This document shows positions 9,678 to 18,000 of a stretch of 64,000 bases of DNA, piece after piece (the first letter of the stretch is position 1; each line of letters begins with the position of its first letter). Source of the stretch: GCA-001735895 sp964651385 (GTDB lineage Bacteria; Pseudomonadota; Gammaproteobacteria; GCA-001735895); NCBI GenBank assembly GCA_964651385.1, contig CAZYYM010000003.1, positions 1-64,000 of the forward strand. Direction: 5' to 3'. The notes beneath the pieces are model-generated. The model was not told the DNA's origin, did not search any database, and saw only the letters and a program-made list of their open reading frames with translations. A program made the position numbers and the translations under genes.

Positions 9678-9717
9678 TTTGCTACCCAGGCACTGAAACC
9701 AGGTGCAACTTATCACA

Positions 9718-9748
9718 AAGGCTGCGTTAATCGCAGTCTTTTTTTTGC
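9718..9748 (+). terminator. Rho-independent terminator after the 59-aa gene
   Basis: The stem GCTGCG (9721-9726) pairs with CGCAGT after a 5-base loop and is followed by a run of T residues. It lies about 40 bp after the stop of the 59-aa gene and before the rubrerythrin gene. Confidence 0.75.
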
Positions 9749-9896
9749 CGTAATATGAACTACTGATTTTTATTTATAGCCAGGGCTAATTGAATTTATA
9801 AATAAAATTAACTTCCTTTATCTAATTCCCTTGTTAATATGAGCGTTCGAGAGTCATCTCGCAAACTCATTTTAACCCTATTCCACTGGAGGCAAC

Positions 9897-10316
9897 ATGT
9901 CCTTAAAAGGATCTAAAACTGAACAAAACTTAAAAGACGCATTCGCCGGTGAATCTCAGGCTAATCGTCGTTATTTATATTTTGCCGCCAAAGCAGATGT
10001 CGAAGGCTTTAATGATGTATCTGCCGTATTTCGCTCAACTGCAGAAGGTGAAACCGGTCATGCACACGGCCATCTTGAGTATCTCGAGGAAGTCGGTGAT
10101 CCGGCAACTGGATTGCCTATTGGTAATACTGAAGATAATCTGAAGGCTTCAATTGCAGGTGAAACCCACGAATATACTGATATGTATCCCGGTATGGCGA
10201 AATCGGCTCGGGAAGAAAGTTTTGACGAAATCGCCGACTGGTTCGAAACACTGGCCAAAGCTGAGCGTTCGCACGCCAACCGCTTTCAGAAAGCGCTGGA
10301 TAATCTCGACGCTTAG
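9897..10316 (+). CDS. rbr: Rubrerythrin (diiron domain only)
   Basis: A 139-aa ferritin-like diiron protein. Ligand motifs include AFAGESQANRRYLYFA, STAEGETGHAHGHL, SIAGETHEYTDMY and AKAERSHANRF, giving the repeated ExxH/ExxE pattern of rubrerythrins. The C-terminal rubredoxin domain of classical rubrerythrin is absent, so electrons must come from another protein. Rubrerythrins reduce hydrogen peroxide. A strong GGAGG ribosome site lies just before the ATG. It is followed by a GlpC-like Fe-S protein and DUF3501, a combination that recurs in bacteria and suggests that the Fe-S protein supplies electrons (inference). Confidence 0.92.
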   Translation: MSLKGSKTEQNLKDAFAGESQANRRYLYFAAKADVEGFNDVSAVFRSTAEGETGHAHGHLEYLEEVGDPATGLPIGNTEDNLKASIAGETHEYTDMYPGMAKSAREESFDEIADWFETLAKAERSHANRFQKALDNLDA

Positions 10317-10337
10317 TTTGTTTCACCGCCGTTCTAC

Positions 10338-10366
10338 AAGGCTGCAGAAACCTTCTGCAGCCTTTT
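10338..10366 (+). terminator. Terminator or attenuator between rubrerythrin and the Fe-S protein gene
   Basis: A perfect 12-bp stem, AAGGCTGCAGAA (10338-10349) with TTCTGCAGCCTT (10353-10364), has a 3-base loop and a short T run. It comes 21 bp after the rubrerythrin stop and before the Fe-S gene, so it should make the first gene more highly expressed than the next two. Confidence 0.8.
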
Positions 10367-10391
10367 GTATCGAATAGACCTAGACACCCTT

Positions 10392-11729
10392 ATGTCATCT
10401 GCACCGCGTGAAGGCAGTCTGCTTGCTCCGACTCGCCACCCTTTAGGCCAGGATCATCCTGATTTCTATAATGAAACGGCCGTATTCGGAGAGTTAGAGC
10501 GGGTCTTTGAAATCTGCCATGGATGTCGTCGTTGTGTTAGTTTATGCAATGCTTTTCCGACTCTGTTTGACCTGGTCGACGAGTCCAGTACCATGGAAGT
10601 TGACGGTGTCGATCATAGCGAATACTGGAGCGTCGTTGACCATTGTTACCTATGCGATCTGTGTTATCTGACTAAGTGCCCGTATGTTCCACCCCACGAG
10701 TGGAATGTCGATTTTCCGCATTTGATGCTACGCGCCAAAGCACTGGGTTTTAAAAACGGGCGTAGCAAACTACGGGATAGACTCATTTCATCTACCGACA
10801 GGCTCGGAAATTTTGCCAGCATTCCCATCGTCAGTCAGGTGGTAAATGCGGTCAACAAGAATGAACATACCCGGGCACTACTGGAAACGGCACTCGGTGT
10901 AGATGCAGATGCTAGACTACCTGAATACCACAGTCGAACCTTAAGTCAGCGTGGCCGTAGCCATCGTCCCGAGCCGAAAAAAGCAGTAAGTTGCAAGAAA
11001 ACCAAAGGTAAGGTGGCTATTTTTGGTACCTGTTACGGTGAATACAACGAACCACATCTGGGCGAGGATTTGATCGCTGTATTTGAACACAATGATATGC
11101 CAGTTTTGGTTATCCCTGATACGGTTTGTTGTGGTATGCCAAAACTGGAACTCGGTGATCTGGGCTCGGTAGGAAACTTGAAGAATCAAAATATGCCAGT
11201 AATGCAACGCATCGTTGATGATGGCTGGGATATCATATCGCCGGTGCCATCCTGTACACTACAATTTAAACAGGAACTACCTTTAATCTACCCGGACGAT
11301 GAATGCGTTGTGCGCGTGCAGCAGGCTTTTTTTGATCCATTCGAGTATTTGATGCACCGCCATAAAGCCGGTTTGTTGAAAACCGAGTTCAAGCGTTCAA
11401 TCGGTAAAATTAGTTATCACGTCGCCTGTCATCAACGCGTTCAGCGAATCGGTTTGAAAACCCGTGATATTTTATCGCTGATACCTGACACCGAAATCGA
11501 TACCATCGAGCGCTGCTCCGGCCACGACGGTACTTACGCGATAAAACAGGAATTTCATCTAACTGCGATGAAAATAGCTAAACCGGTGGTCAATCGGATA
11601 AAAAAATTCGACCCTGATGTCTATACAAGCGATTGTCCGATGGCGGGTCACCACCTGTCTGAGGGACTATCTGATGGCAGTGTAACCAGACATCCAATCA
11701 GCCTGCTAAGACAAGCCTATGGGATTTAA
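10392..11729 (+). CDS. GlpC/HdrD-like Fe-S oxidoreductase linked to rubrerythrin
   Basis: The start is placed at ATG 10392 (445 aa), because the upstream TTG at 10365 lies in the terminator hairpin. Two 4Fe-4S clusters are visible: CHGCRRCVSLC (C42, C45, C48, C52) and CYLCDLCYLTKCP (C85, C88, C91, C96). Two C-terminal CCG-type regions follow: FGTCYGEY...PDTVCCGMPK and VACHQRV...ERCSGHDGTY, like those of GlpC and heterodisulfide reductase subunits. It should act as a cytoplasmic or membrane-associated electron carrier. Its stop is one base before the DUF3501 ATG. A link to peroxide reduction by rubrerythrin is inferred from the operon. Confidence 0.85.
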   Translation: MSSAPREGSLLAPTRHPLGQDHPDFYNETAVFGELERVFEICHGCRRCVSLCNAFPTLFDLVDESSTMEVDGVDHSEYWSVVDHCYLCDLCYLTKCPYVPPHEWNVDFPHLMLRAKALGFKNGRSKLRDRLISSTDRLGNFASIPIVSQVVNAVNKNEHTRALLETALGVDADARLPEYHSRTLSQRGRSHRPEPKKAVSCKKTKGKVAIFGTCYGEYNEPHLGEDLIAVFEHNDMPVLVIPDTVCCGMPKLELGDLGSVGNLKNQNMPVMQRIVDDGWDIISPVPSCTLQFKQELPLIYPDDECVVRVQQAFFDPFEYLMHRHKAGLLKTEFKRSIGKISYHVACHQRVQRIGLKTRDILSLIPDTEIDTIERCSGHDGTYAIKQEFHLTAMKIAKPVVNRIKKFDPDVYTSDCPMAGHHLSEGLSDGSVTRHPISLLRQAYGI

Positions 11730-11730
11730 G

Positions 11731-12321
11731 ATGAATCAGACAAATCAAATTATGCGCGGCGATTTAATGAGCCTGGAGCAATACGCGGAAAAGAGACCGG
11801 AATTTCGCCAGCAGGTACTAGCTCACAAGAAATATCGGCAAATTATGCTCGGTCCAAATGCTACCTTATATTTTGAAGACCGACTGACCCTGCTCTATCA
11901 AATTCAGGAAATGTTGCGGATAGAAAAAATATTTGAAGCAGAAGGTATTAATGAAGAGCTCCAGGCCTACAATCCCATGGTGCCGAGTGGTCGCAATTTC
12001 AAAGCAACCTTCATGATCGAGTTTACCGATCCGCAACAGCGCGCAGTGCAACTCCAGAAAATGGCCGGAATTGAGGACCTTGTATGGATGCAAATTGGTG
12101 AATTTGACAGAGTCTGGGCGATTGCCGACGAGGACTTGGAACGCTCAACCGATTCAAAAACCTCGGCCGTGCATTTCATGCGATTTGAAATAAGCGATGA
12201 AGTGGCCATGGAATTAAAGAAAGGGGCTGACTGGCAAATGGGTGTTCAACACCCAGTTTATACATATGAATTAACGATTACAGGCCCGACAAAAGATAAC
12301 CTGATTAAGGATCTTGCTTAA
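11731..12321 (+). CDS. DUF3501 family protein
   Basis: The ATG at 11731 follows the stop of the Fe-S gene by one base, giving 196 aa. The sequence RGDLMSLEQYAEKRPEFR, LGPNATLYFEDRLTLLYQ and NPMVPSGRNFKATFMIEF fits DUF3501, a family of unknown function found next to rubrerythrin and GlpC-like proteins. It has no cysteine motif, signal peptide or membrane segment and contains many charged residues, so it is probably cytoplasmic. A role in assembly or partner binding for the rubrerythrin system is only a guess from gene order. Confidence 0.85.
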   Translation: MNQTNQIMRGDLMSLEQYAEKRPEFRQQVLAHKKYRQIMLGPNATLYFEDRLTLLYQIQEMLRIEKIFEAEGINEELQAYNPMVPSGRNFKATFMIEFTDPQQRAVQLQKMAGIEDLVWMQIGEFDRVWAIADEDLERSTDSKTSAVHFMRFEISDEVAMELKKGADWQMGVQHPVYTYELTITGPTKDNLIKDLA

Positions 12322-12325
12322 ATTC

Positions 12326-12679
12326 TTAATGGTCTGACCAAACAGCGAATTCATTGCTATTCGGATCGGAGAAATGAAAACGTCTGCCACCCGGGAATTC
12401 AAAAACAGGCTTAGTTACAAAACCACCGGCTTTTACGATTTTAGCCTGCGTTTCCTCGAGTTGCTTGCTATAAAAAACGATCAAGGCACTTCCTTGTTTT
12501 GTATTGCTCTCTAAATCAGCACGATAAAACCCTCCATCCAGCCCTTGACTGGAAAAAGCGGTGTAATCGGGCCCATAGTCAGTAAATTCCCAACCAAAAG
12601 CCCGTTCGAAAAAAGCTTTGCAAGCTTCCAGATCTCGAGCAGGAAATTCAACGTAATTGATTTTTTCGTGATCTAACAT
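12326..12679 (-). CDS. VOC (glyoxalase/bleomycin-resistance) family protein
   Basis: About 117 aa with the paired beta-alpha-beta-beta-beta pattern of the VOC superfamily: INYVEFPARDLEACKAFFERAF at the start (residues 6-27) and FPGGRRFHFSDPNSNEFAVWS at the end. The start at 12679 (MLDHEKIN) is preferred; an in-frame start two codons upstream exists. VOC proteins include lyases, dioxygenases and drug-binding proteins, and the substrate cannot be told. It is convergent with DUF3501 and lies just after cysG on the minus strand. Confidence 0.8.
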   Translation of the reverse strand: MLDHEKINYVEFPARDLEACKAFFERAFGWEFTDYGPDYTAFSSQGLDGGFYRADLESNTKQGSALIVFYSKQLEETQAKIVKAGGFVTKPVFEFPGGRRFHFSDPNSNEFAVWSDH

Positions 12680-12690
12680 TGTCACCTCTG

Positions 12691-14091
12691 CTAACTAATT
12701 TCCTCGCCTTGTTTATACCAGTTAAGTTTATCGTGTAAATTAACCACCTCCCCGACAATTATCAATGTGGGTGCATGAACCTCATTGCTTTCCACAATAT
12801 CCGGCAAGCTGTTTAAATTGCCAATCAGAACTCGCTGGACAGACGTAGTACCTTTCTCTATTAATGCAGCAGGTGTTGATTCGGCCCGACCATATGCCTT
12901 TAACGATTTGCAAATATGGCTGACATTGTCCAAGCCCATATAAAAGACGACAGTTTGACTGGCATGACTGAGCATTTCCCAGTTCAGTTCGTCGGTATTG
13001 TTTTTTCTGTGTCCGGTAACAAAAATACAGGCCTGTGAATAATCGCGATGTGTCAGTGGGATTCCGGCATAGCTAGCACAACCTGATGCAGCAGTTATAC
13101 CCGGTACTACTTGAAAATCGATATTTTCGTCGATGAGCTCGCTAATTTCCTCACCGCCTCTACCGAAAATAAATGGATCACCACCTTTTAATCGCAATAC
13201 ACTTTTACCTTCTTTGGCGAGCCGTATGAGTAACTGATTGATGTTTTCCTGAGAGAGGCTGTGATTTGCGCTGGCCTTCCCCGCGTAAATTTTTTCGGCA
13301 TCGCGACGGACTAACTCAAGTATCGGTTTCGATACGAGTCTATCATAGACGACCACATCGCATTTTTGCATTAATCTTAAAGCTTTGAATGTTAGCAGGT
13401 CAGGGTCTCCAGGGCCCGCACCAACCAGGTAAACTTCGCCATGATACCCCGGGTTTGAACTTGCCTCTGAGATGAGCTTTACAAGCAAATTTTCAGCTTC
13501 TTCACGAGATCCGGAAAATGCATATTCCGCTACTGGGCCTTCGAGTACAGATTCCCAAAATCGCCGACGTTCTTCGAGATTTGGAAAAGCCTGTTTTACC
13601 GACATACGATATCTGCCAAATAACCGGACTAAATCTCCATAGGCTGAAGGAATATAGCCTTCGAGTTTTGTACGAATATGCCTGGCAATGACCGGGGACG
13701 CACCACCAGTAGAAATCGCAATTTGAAGCGGATCACGGTCGATCATAGAAGGGGTAATGAAACTGCATAAGTCCGGATTATCAACCACGTTTACCGGGAT
13801 TTGTTTTGACTGGGCAAGGCTTGAAATTCTCTTATTTAATTCCCTATCATCAGTCGCTGCAATCACCAGAACAACCTGTTCAAGGTCAAGGTCTACAAAA
13901 TCCCGGGGTTCACATTGAAACGAATGCCATTGCTGCATTTCGACAACCGCATGACCAATATTTCTCGCGACAACTTTAATCGAGGCATCCGCCTTTAATA
14001 GTAATTCGATTTTTCTCGCAGCAATATTTCCTGCACCGACCACCAGGCAAGGTTTATTTCTTATATCAAGGAATATTGGGAAAAAGTTCAT
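12691..14091 (-). CDS. cysG: Siroheme synthase CysG (trifunctional)
   Basis: A 466-aa fusion. Residues 1-210 are the precorrin-2 dehydrogenase/sirohydrochlorin ferrochelatase part, with the NAD-binding CLVVGAGNIAARKIELLL, NVVDNPDLCSFITPS and the serine loop STGGASPVIARHIR. Residues about 217-460 are the SAM-dependent uroporphyrinogen-III methyltransferase, with VYLVGAGPGDPDLLTFKAL, VLRLKGGDPFIFGRGGEE and VVPGITAASGCASYAGIPLT. It converts uroporphyrinogen III to siroheme, the cofactor of sulfite reductases. In this genome it would serve the DsrAB encoded at the right end as well as assimilatory enzymes. Length and both halves look intact. Confidence 0.96.
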   Translation of the reverse strand: MNFFPIFLDIRNKPCLVVGAGNIAARKIELLLKADASIKVVARNIGHAVVEMQQWHSFQCEPRDFVDLDLEQVVLVIAATDDRELNKRISSLAQSKQIPVNVVDNPDLCSFITPSMIDRDPLQIAISTGGASPVIARHIRTKLEGYIPSAYGDLVRLFGRYRMSVKQAFPNLEERRRFWESVLEGPVAEYAFSGSREEAENLLVKLISEASSNPGYHGEVYLVGAGPGDPDLLTFKALRLMQKCDVVVYDRLVSKPILELVRRDAEKIYAGKASANHSLSQENINQLLIRLAKEGKSVLRLKGGDPFIFGRGGEEISELIDENIDFQVVPGITAASGCASYAGIPLTHRDYSQACIFVTGHRKNNTDELNWEMLSHASQTVVFYMGLDNVSHICKSLKAYGRAESTPAALIEKGTTSVQRVLIGNLNSLPDIVESNEVHAPTLIIVGEVVNLHDKLNWYKQGEEIS

Positions 14092-14169
14092 AACAGTCGA
14101 ATGGTAGAAATGGCTTGTCTTGACGAATGGAGGTAATTTTTGATAGAAGATTCATAACCTGAATTGATA

Positions 14170-14604
14170 TTAAAATCCGGCACGTTGGTACCACATTCTG
14201 GATTTTTCATGATCGACCTCAACGCCATTACCCTGTTCATAGATCATCGCCAATGTAGTCTGCGAACCAGCCAGACCCTGTTCGGCAGCGAGGCTAAACC
14301 AGTGTACGGCCTGCTCCATATTTTTGCCAACACAGTCACCTTCCATATACATGAATCCCAGTCCATGTTGCGCTACTGCGTGGCCCTGCTCTGCCGCGGT
14401 TTTCATCCATTTATAAGCCTGAAATTCGTTTTTAACCATGCCAAGACCATTTTGCAACATGATGGAGACCCGATGTTGGGCATCGGCGTTTCCCTGCTCG
14501 GCAAACGGCAGTAAAAAATGCATCGCTCGAGTAAATTCTTTCGACTCGAAGGCCATCATGCCACTGTTAAAATTCACATCCGCTTCGGTTGTCATAATAT
14601 TCAC
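14170..14604 (-). CDS. Sel1-repeat protein
   Basis: A 144-aa protein made of about three Sel1-like repeats, such as AAEQGHAVAQHGLGFMYMEG and AAEQGLAGSQTTLAMIYEQG, each with the usual G..G..Y pattern. Sel1 repeats form alpha-solenoids that bind partner proteins. There is no signal peptide, so the protein is probably cytoplasmic. It is followed by cysG (stop to start gap about 80 bp), but no functional link is visible. Confidence 0.8.
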   Translation of the reverse strand: MNIMTTEADVNFNSGMMAFESKEFTRAMHFLLPFAEQGNADAQHRVSIMLQNGLGMVKNEFQAYKWMKTAAEQGHAVAQHGLGFMYMEGDCVGKNMEQAVHWFSLAAEQGLAGSQTTLAMIYEQGNGVEVDHEKSRMWYQRAGF

Positions 14605-14785
14605 TTTGGGAATGGGCCAGTAATTTTAGCATTTCAGTCTATCTAGCAAATACCTCCGTTGGAGAGTAATAGTTTAAATGACGTCAGCTCACCCCAATAG
14701 GGATATTCCCAATATCATACTGATTAAATAGTCTAGTGGCCTCAATATTATTAATTCAATCAAAGGCCTGAACGAGGTTCTAATT

Positions 14786-14980
14786 ATGGATCAATTATAC
14801 CGGGATGCCACCACTGAAATGGAAAATCTGGGAGTCAACGACGAATATATTATCGGTTGGCAAGGTGGTTATCTTGGCCACCCAGTGCGCGAAGAACAGG
14901 CACTCAACGAAGCTTATGGCTCGGGTCGCGAAGACGGCCAGAATAAGGTAACTGACAATTTCAGAAACTGGGTGAGTTAG
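14786..14980 (+). CDS. Small hypothetical protein (64 aa)
   Basis: A 64-aa reading frame with a fair ribosome site (AACGAGG) before the ATG. It encodes MDQLYRDATTEMENLGVNDE, then IIGWQGGYLGHPVREEQALN and a C-terminal GREDGQNKVTDNFRNWV. It is acidic, soluble and lacks cysteines. I do not recognise a family. It is flanked by the Sel1 gene and the adhesin gene, both on the opposite strand. Confidence 0.55.
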   Translation: MDQLYRDATTEMENLGVNDEYIIGWQGGYLGHPVREEQALNEAYGSGREDGQNKVTDNFRNWVS

Positions 14981-15030
14981 TCAGTATTTTCCTGGCCGTC
15001 CCTCCCTGGGAGTATCGAAAAAATCGGTTT

Positions 15031-18000
15031 TTAGTGATCAACAATTAAATTGCCGTTACTGAGCAGACTATCGAGTATTTGCTGATCAGTCAACGTGCCT
15101 CCCATCGTCAAATCAATGCCACTGAGCACAATTTGCTGGCTACTTTCGAAATTTCCAGAACCACCATCTGTATCTATATAAATGGTTGTATTGCCGGTAA
15201 CATTGTCGTAATTGAAATTCAGATTGTTATCCAGTGAGTCTGAGTTTTCGTTTTGTAGCATATCAGATAGATCGAGTATGTCGCCGCCGGAACCGACGGT
15301 GAAGTCGCTAATAGTATCTATAGCCGGTGCAACTGTTTTGCCCTCGTCACCTGCTTCGAGCGCGAAGATATCAATGCCGCCTCCGCCGATCAGGCTGTCG
15401 TTGCCGCCGCCACCAATCAACAGATCGTTACCGGCACCACCCTGGAGGTTATCGGAACCCCCAGCACCCATTAGCACGTCATCACCTGCATTGGCGATTA
15501 AAATGTCGTCTGTATTGCCACCGATGAGTATTTCATCATTATCTCCACCGGTAATGGTATTGCCACTGACTGCAGATACTTCCACCGATGCACTATCCAA
15601 CACGCCGGCACCGTTATCAAGCGTATAGTCAAAACCGCCCATAACCGCAGTACTATAGTCTGCATTACTCGCATCAATGGTCATATTTAAATTGTAATTA
15701 CCCGCATTGCCTTCGCTTTGCGCTTGAATAACAATATAATAATTGTCGCTGTCAGTTGCGGTATAGCCACCCCAGGGGCCCCCGAAATTATTATTAACAG
15801 TCGTGATGAAATTGCCACTGGCGTCGTAAATATGGGCATTGACCCGGAGATCTGCACTATCGACATCCAGCCATATATTTTCACCCTGAGCCAGGGTAAC
15901 CGCTATCCAGTCCTGATCTCCAGATCCGTAGATGTTGCCAGCGTATGCTGCGCTATAACCATCGACGTTGACCCCCCTCAAATTGCCATCATTGGAGCTA
16001 AATAACGAGCGATCAGTCATATCCGTGGCAGATTTGGCAGTATTATTTGCTGCGGTCGATTCGCCGCGGTGATCTATAGTAACTGCGGCGTTGAGCGATT
16101 CAAAATCAGACTCGGCAAGGAAAACAGCTCTACCATTCGGATCAAATGTAATTGTCTCGGTGCCGTTGATGCTGGCGTTCACAGCGTTCGAAGTGACGCT
16201 GACTGAAGCGTCATCAGTTTGTTTATCGTTGTGCAATAAGGTCGCACTACGAATATCGATGGCTGTACCATCACTGACATTGGTTAAAATTATATCATGA
16301 TTGGCATCCGTCGAAGGTTCGTAGTTGATATCAAATTGAATATTGGCGCTATAACTATCGCCATCGTTGTCGATGACGATAACGGGAAAAAGCTCAGTCT
16401 GTCCAATTAAGGACTGACCGATATCCAGCGAATAGCTATATTCGCCCGTTGCCAGATCAACTTCCAGTACTCCGCCGAGTGCCGTGGTAACAGACAATGT
16501 ATTGCTGGAACTGGTAGCTGGATCATAACTATAGACCGTACCATCGATAGTGATTTCCGATACATAGCCACCGTCGGCACCGATAACAAAACCGGCTGCA
16601 CCGTTCTCGCCTAAAACATCCAACGAGCCTACCACAGTATTATTAGTGAGTGTTTCCAGTAAAGTTGCTGTCAGATCCGCCGGATCCGAAACCGAAATCG
16701 CAAAGTCGTCGTTACCATTCATCAAAGGATGGGCCACCTGTTGTAGTTCGACCAGACTGGCTGAACCGATTCCAATACCAAATGAGATATCAACATTTTC
16801 TTCCACAAAGGATTCCCAGGCAGCCTGGCCGTTTAAAGTGGTACCGGCATTGTTGGTGTAATTAACCGTGCTATCAACACCGTGGTTATGACTCGAAACA
16901 CCATCGGATACAAAATAGATTAAAGACTGGTCAGCGGGAGGTGGTGCCGAGGTGCCAATCATCGCATTCAGTGCAGAATCAAAATAGGTGCCACCACCGG
17001 CTTGCAGGCTATTGAGAAAATCGAGTGCGCCGTTAACATCATCCGTATACCAACCTGAAACACTAGCTCCAGAGGCAAAGGAAATGAGTTGAACATTGAT
17101 GTTACCCAGGTTATCGACACCATTGATCAACGCTTCAAGTGAATCGACTGCGATTTCTAGTCGAGTCTGTCCGCTAGACGTTGCAATATTCATACTGCCT
17201 GATACGTCGAGTAATATCGACACATTATAAGTTAATGGCTGGCCTGTCGACGACATGTTGTGAACTATATCTATACCACCGGGTGCATCATCGATAATCC
17301 CAATATTGAGGTTTGCACTGCTGGAATTACCGGTATTGGTATCAATCAGGCTGTATTGAAATAATTCTGAAGTATTTTCACCGGAGCTGGCGGTCGATAA
17401 GCTGTACTCGTAATCACCTGCACGAATGGAACCATTGTCGGTAGTGTACACGGTTAAGGTACCGTAACTACCGGTGATAGAAATCACGCCGGCCGCATCT
17501 GGAGTAACTGTTGCTCCCGCAAAAGTCACCTGATCAATGATGATCGAAGTACCAATACCGGTATCATTGTCGAGTAGATTTCCTGTCGTGGTTTCAAGAT
17601 TAGTGGTTGACTGGGTTCCAGAGGCAAGGCCGGCTTCTGAGACACTGGTTGTATCATTAATGGCAGCACTAATATTGTCGTGAACCATAGTCAGCTTCGA
17701 GGTGGCAGTATCTCCATCGGCGTCTTCTAATACATAGTTGAAGATATCATCTGCCACGGGTGTTGGAATCAATTGGCTCGACGTGTAACTATAAGAACCA
17801 TCCTTATTTATAGTCATAAAGCCATTCGTAGCTGCAATACTCAGATTACCAGATGCATCAAAGCCACTGTAAGTCGTCCCTGCATAAATCACTGAAACAA
17901 GCCTTCCCGGGCCGTCAGCACCGATATTATCGGCGCCATTACCATCTCCTCCAGCACCACTAATAACATTTCCAAAGACCGTACCACCGTAACCGACACT

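Noticed and set aside
10365..10391. TTG start for the rubrerythrin-linked Fe-S protein
   Set aside because: It lies in the terminator hairpin of the rubrerythrin gene; the ATG at 10392 is outside it.
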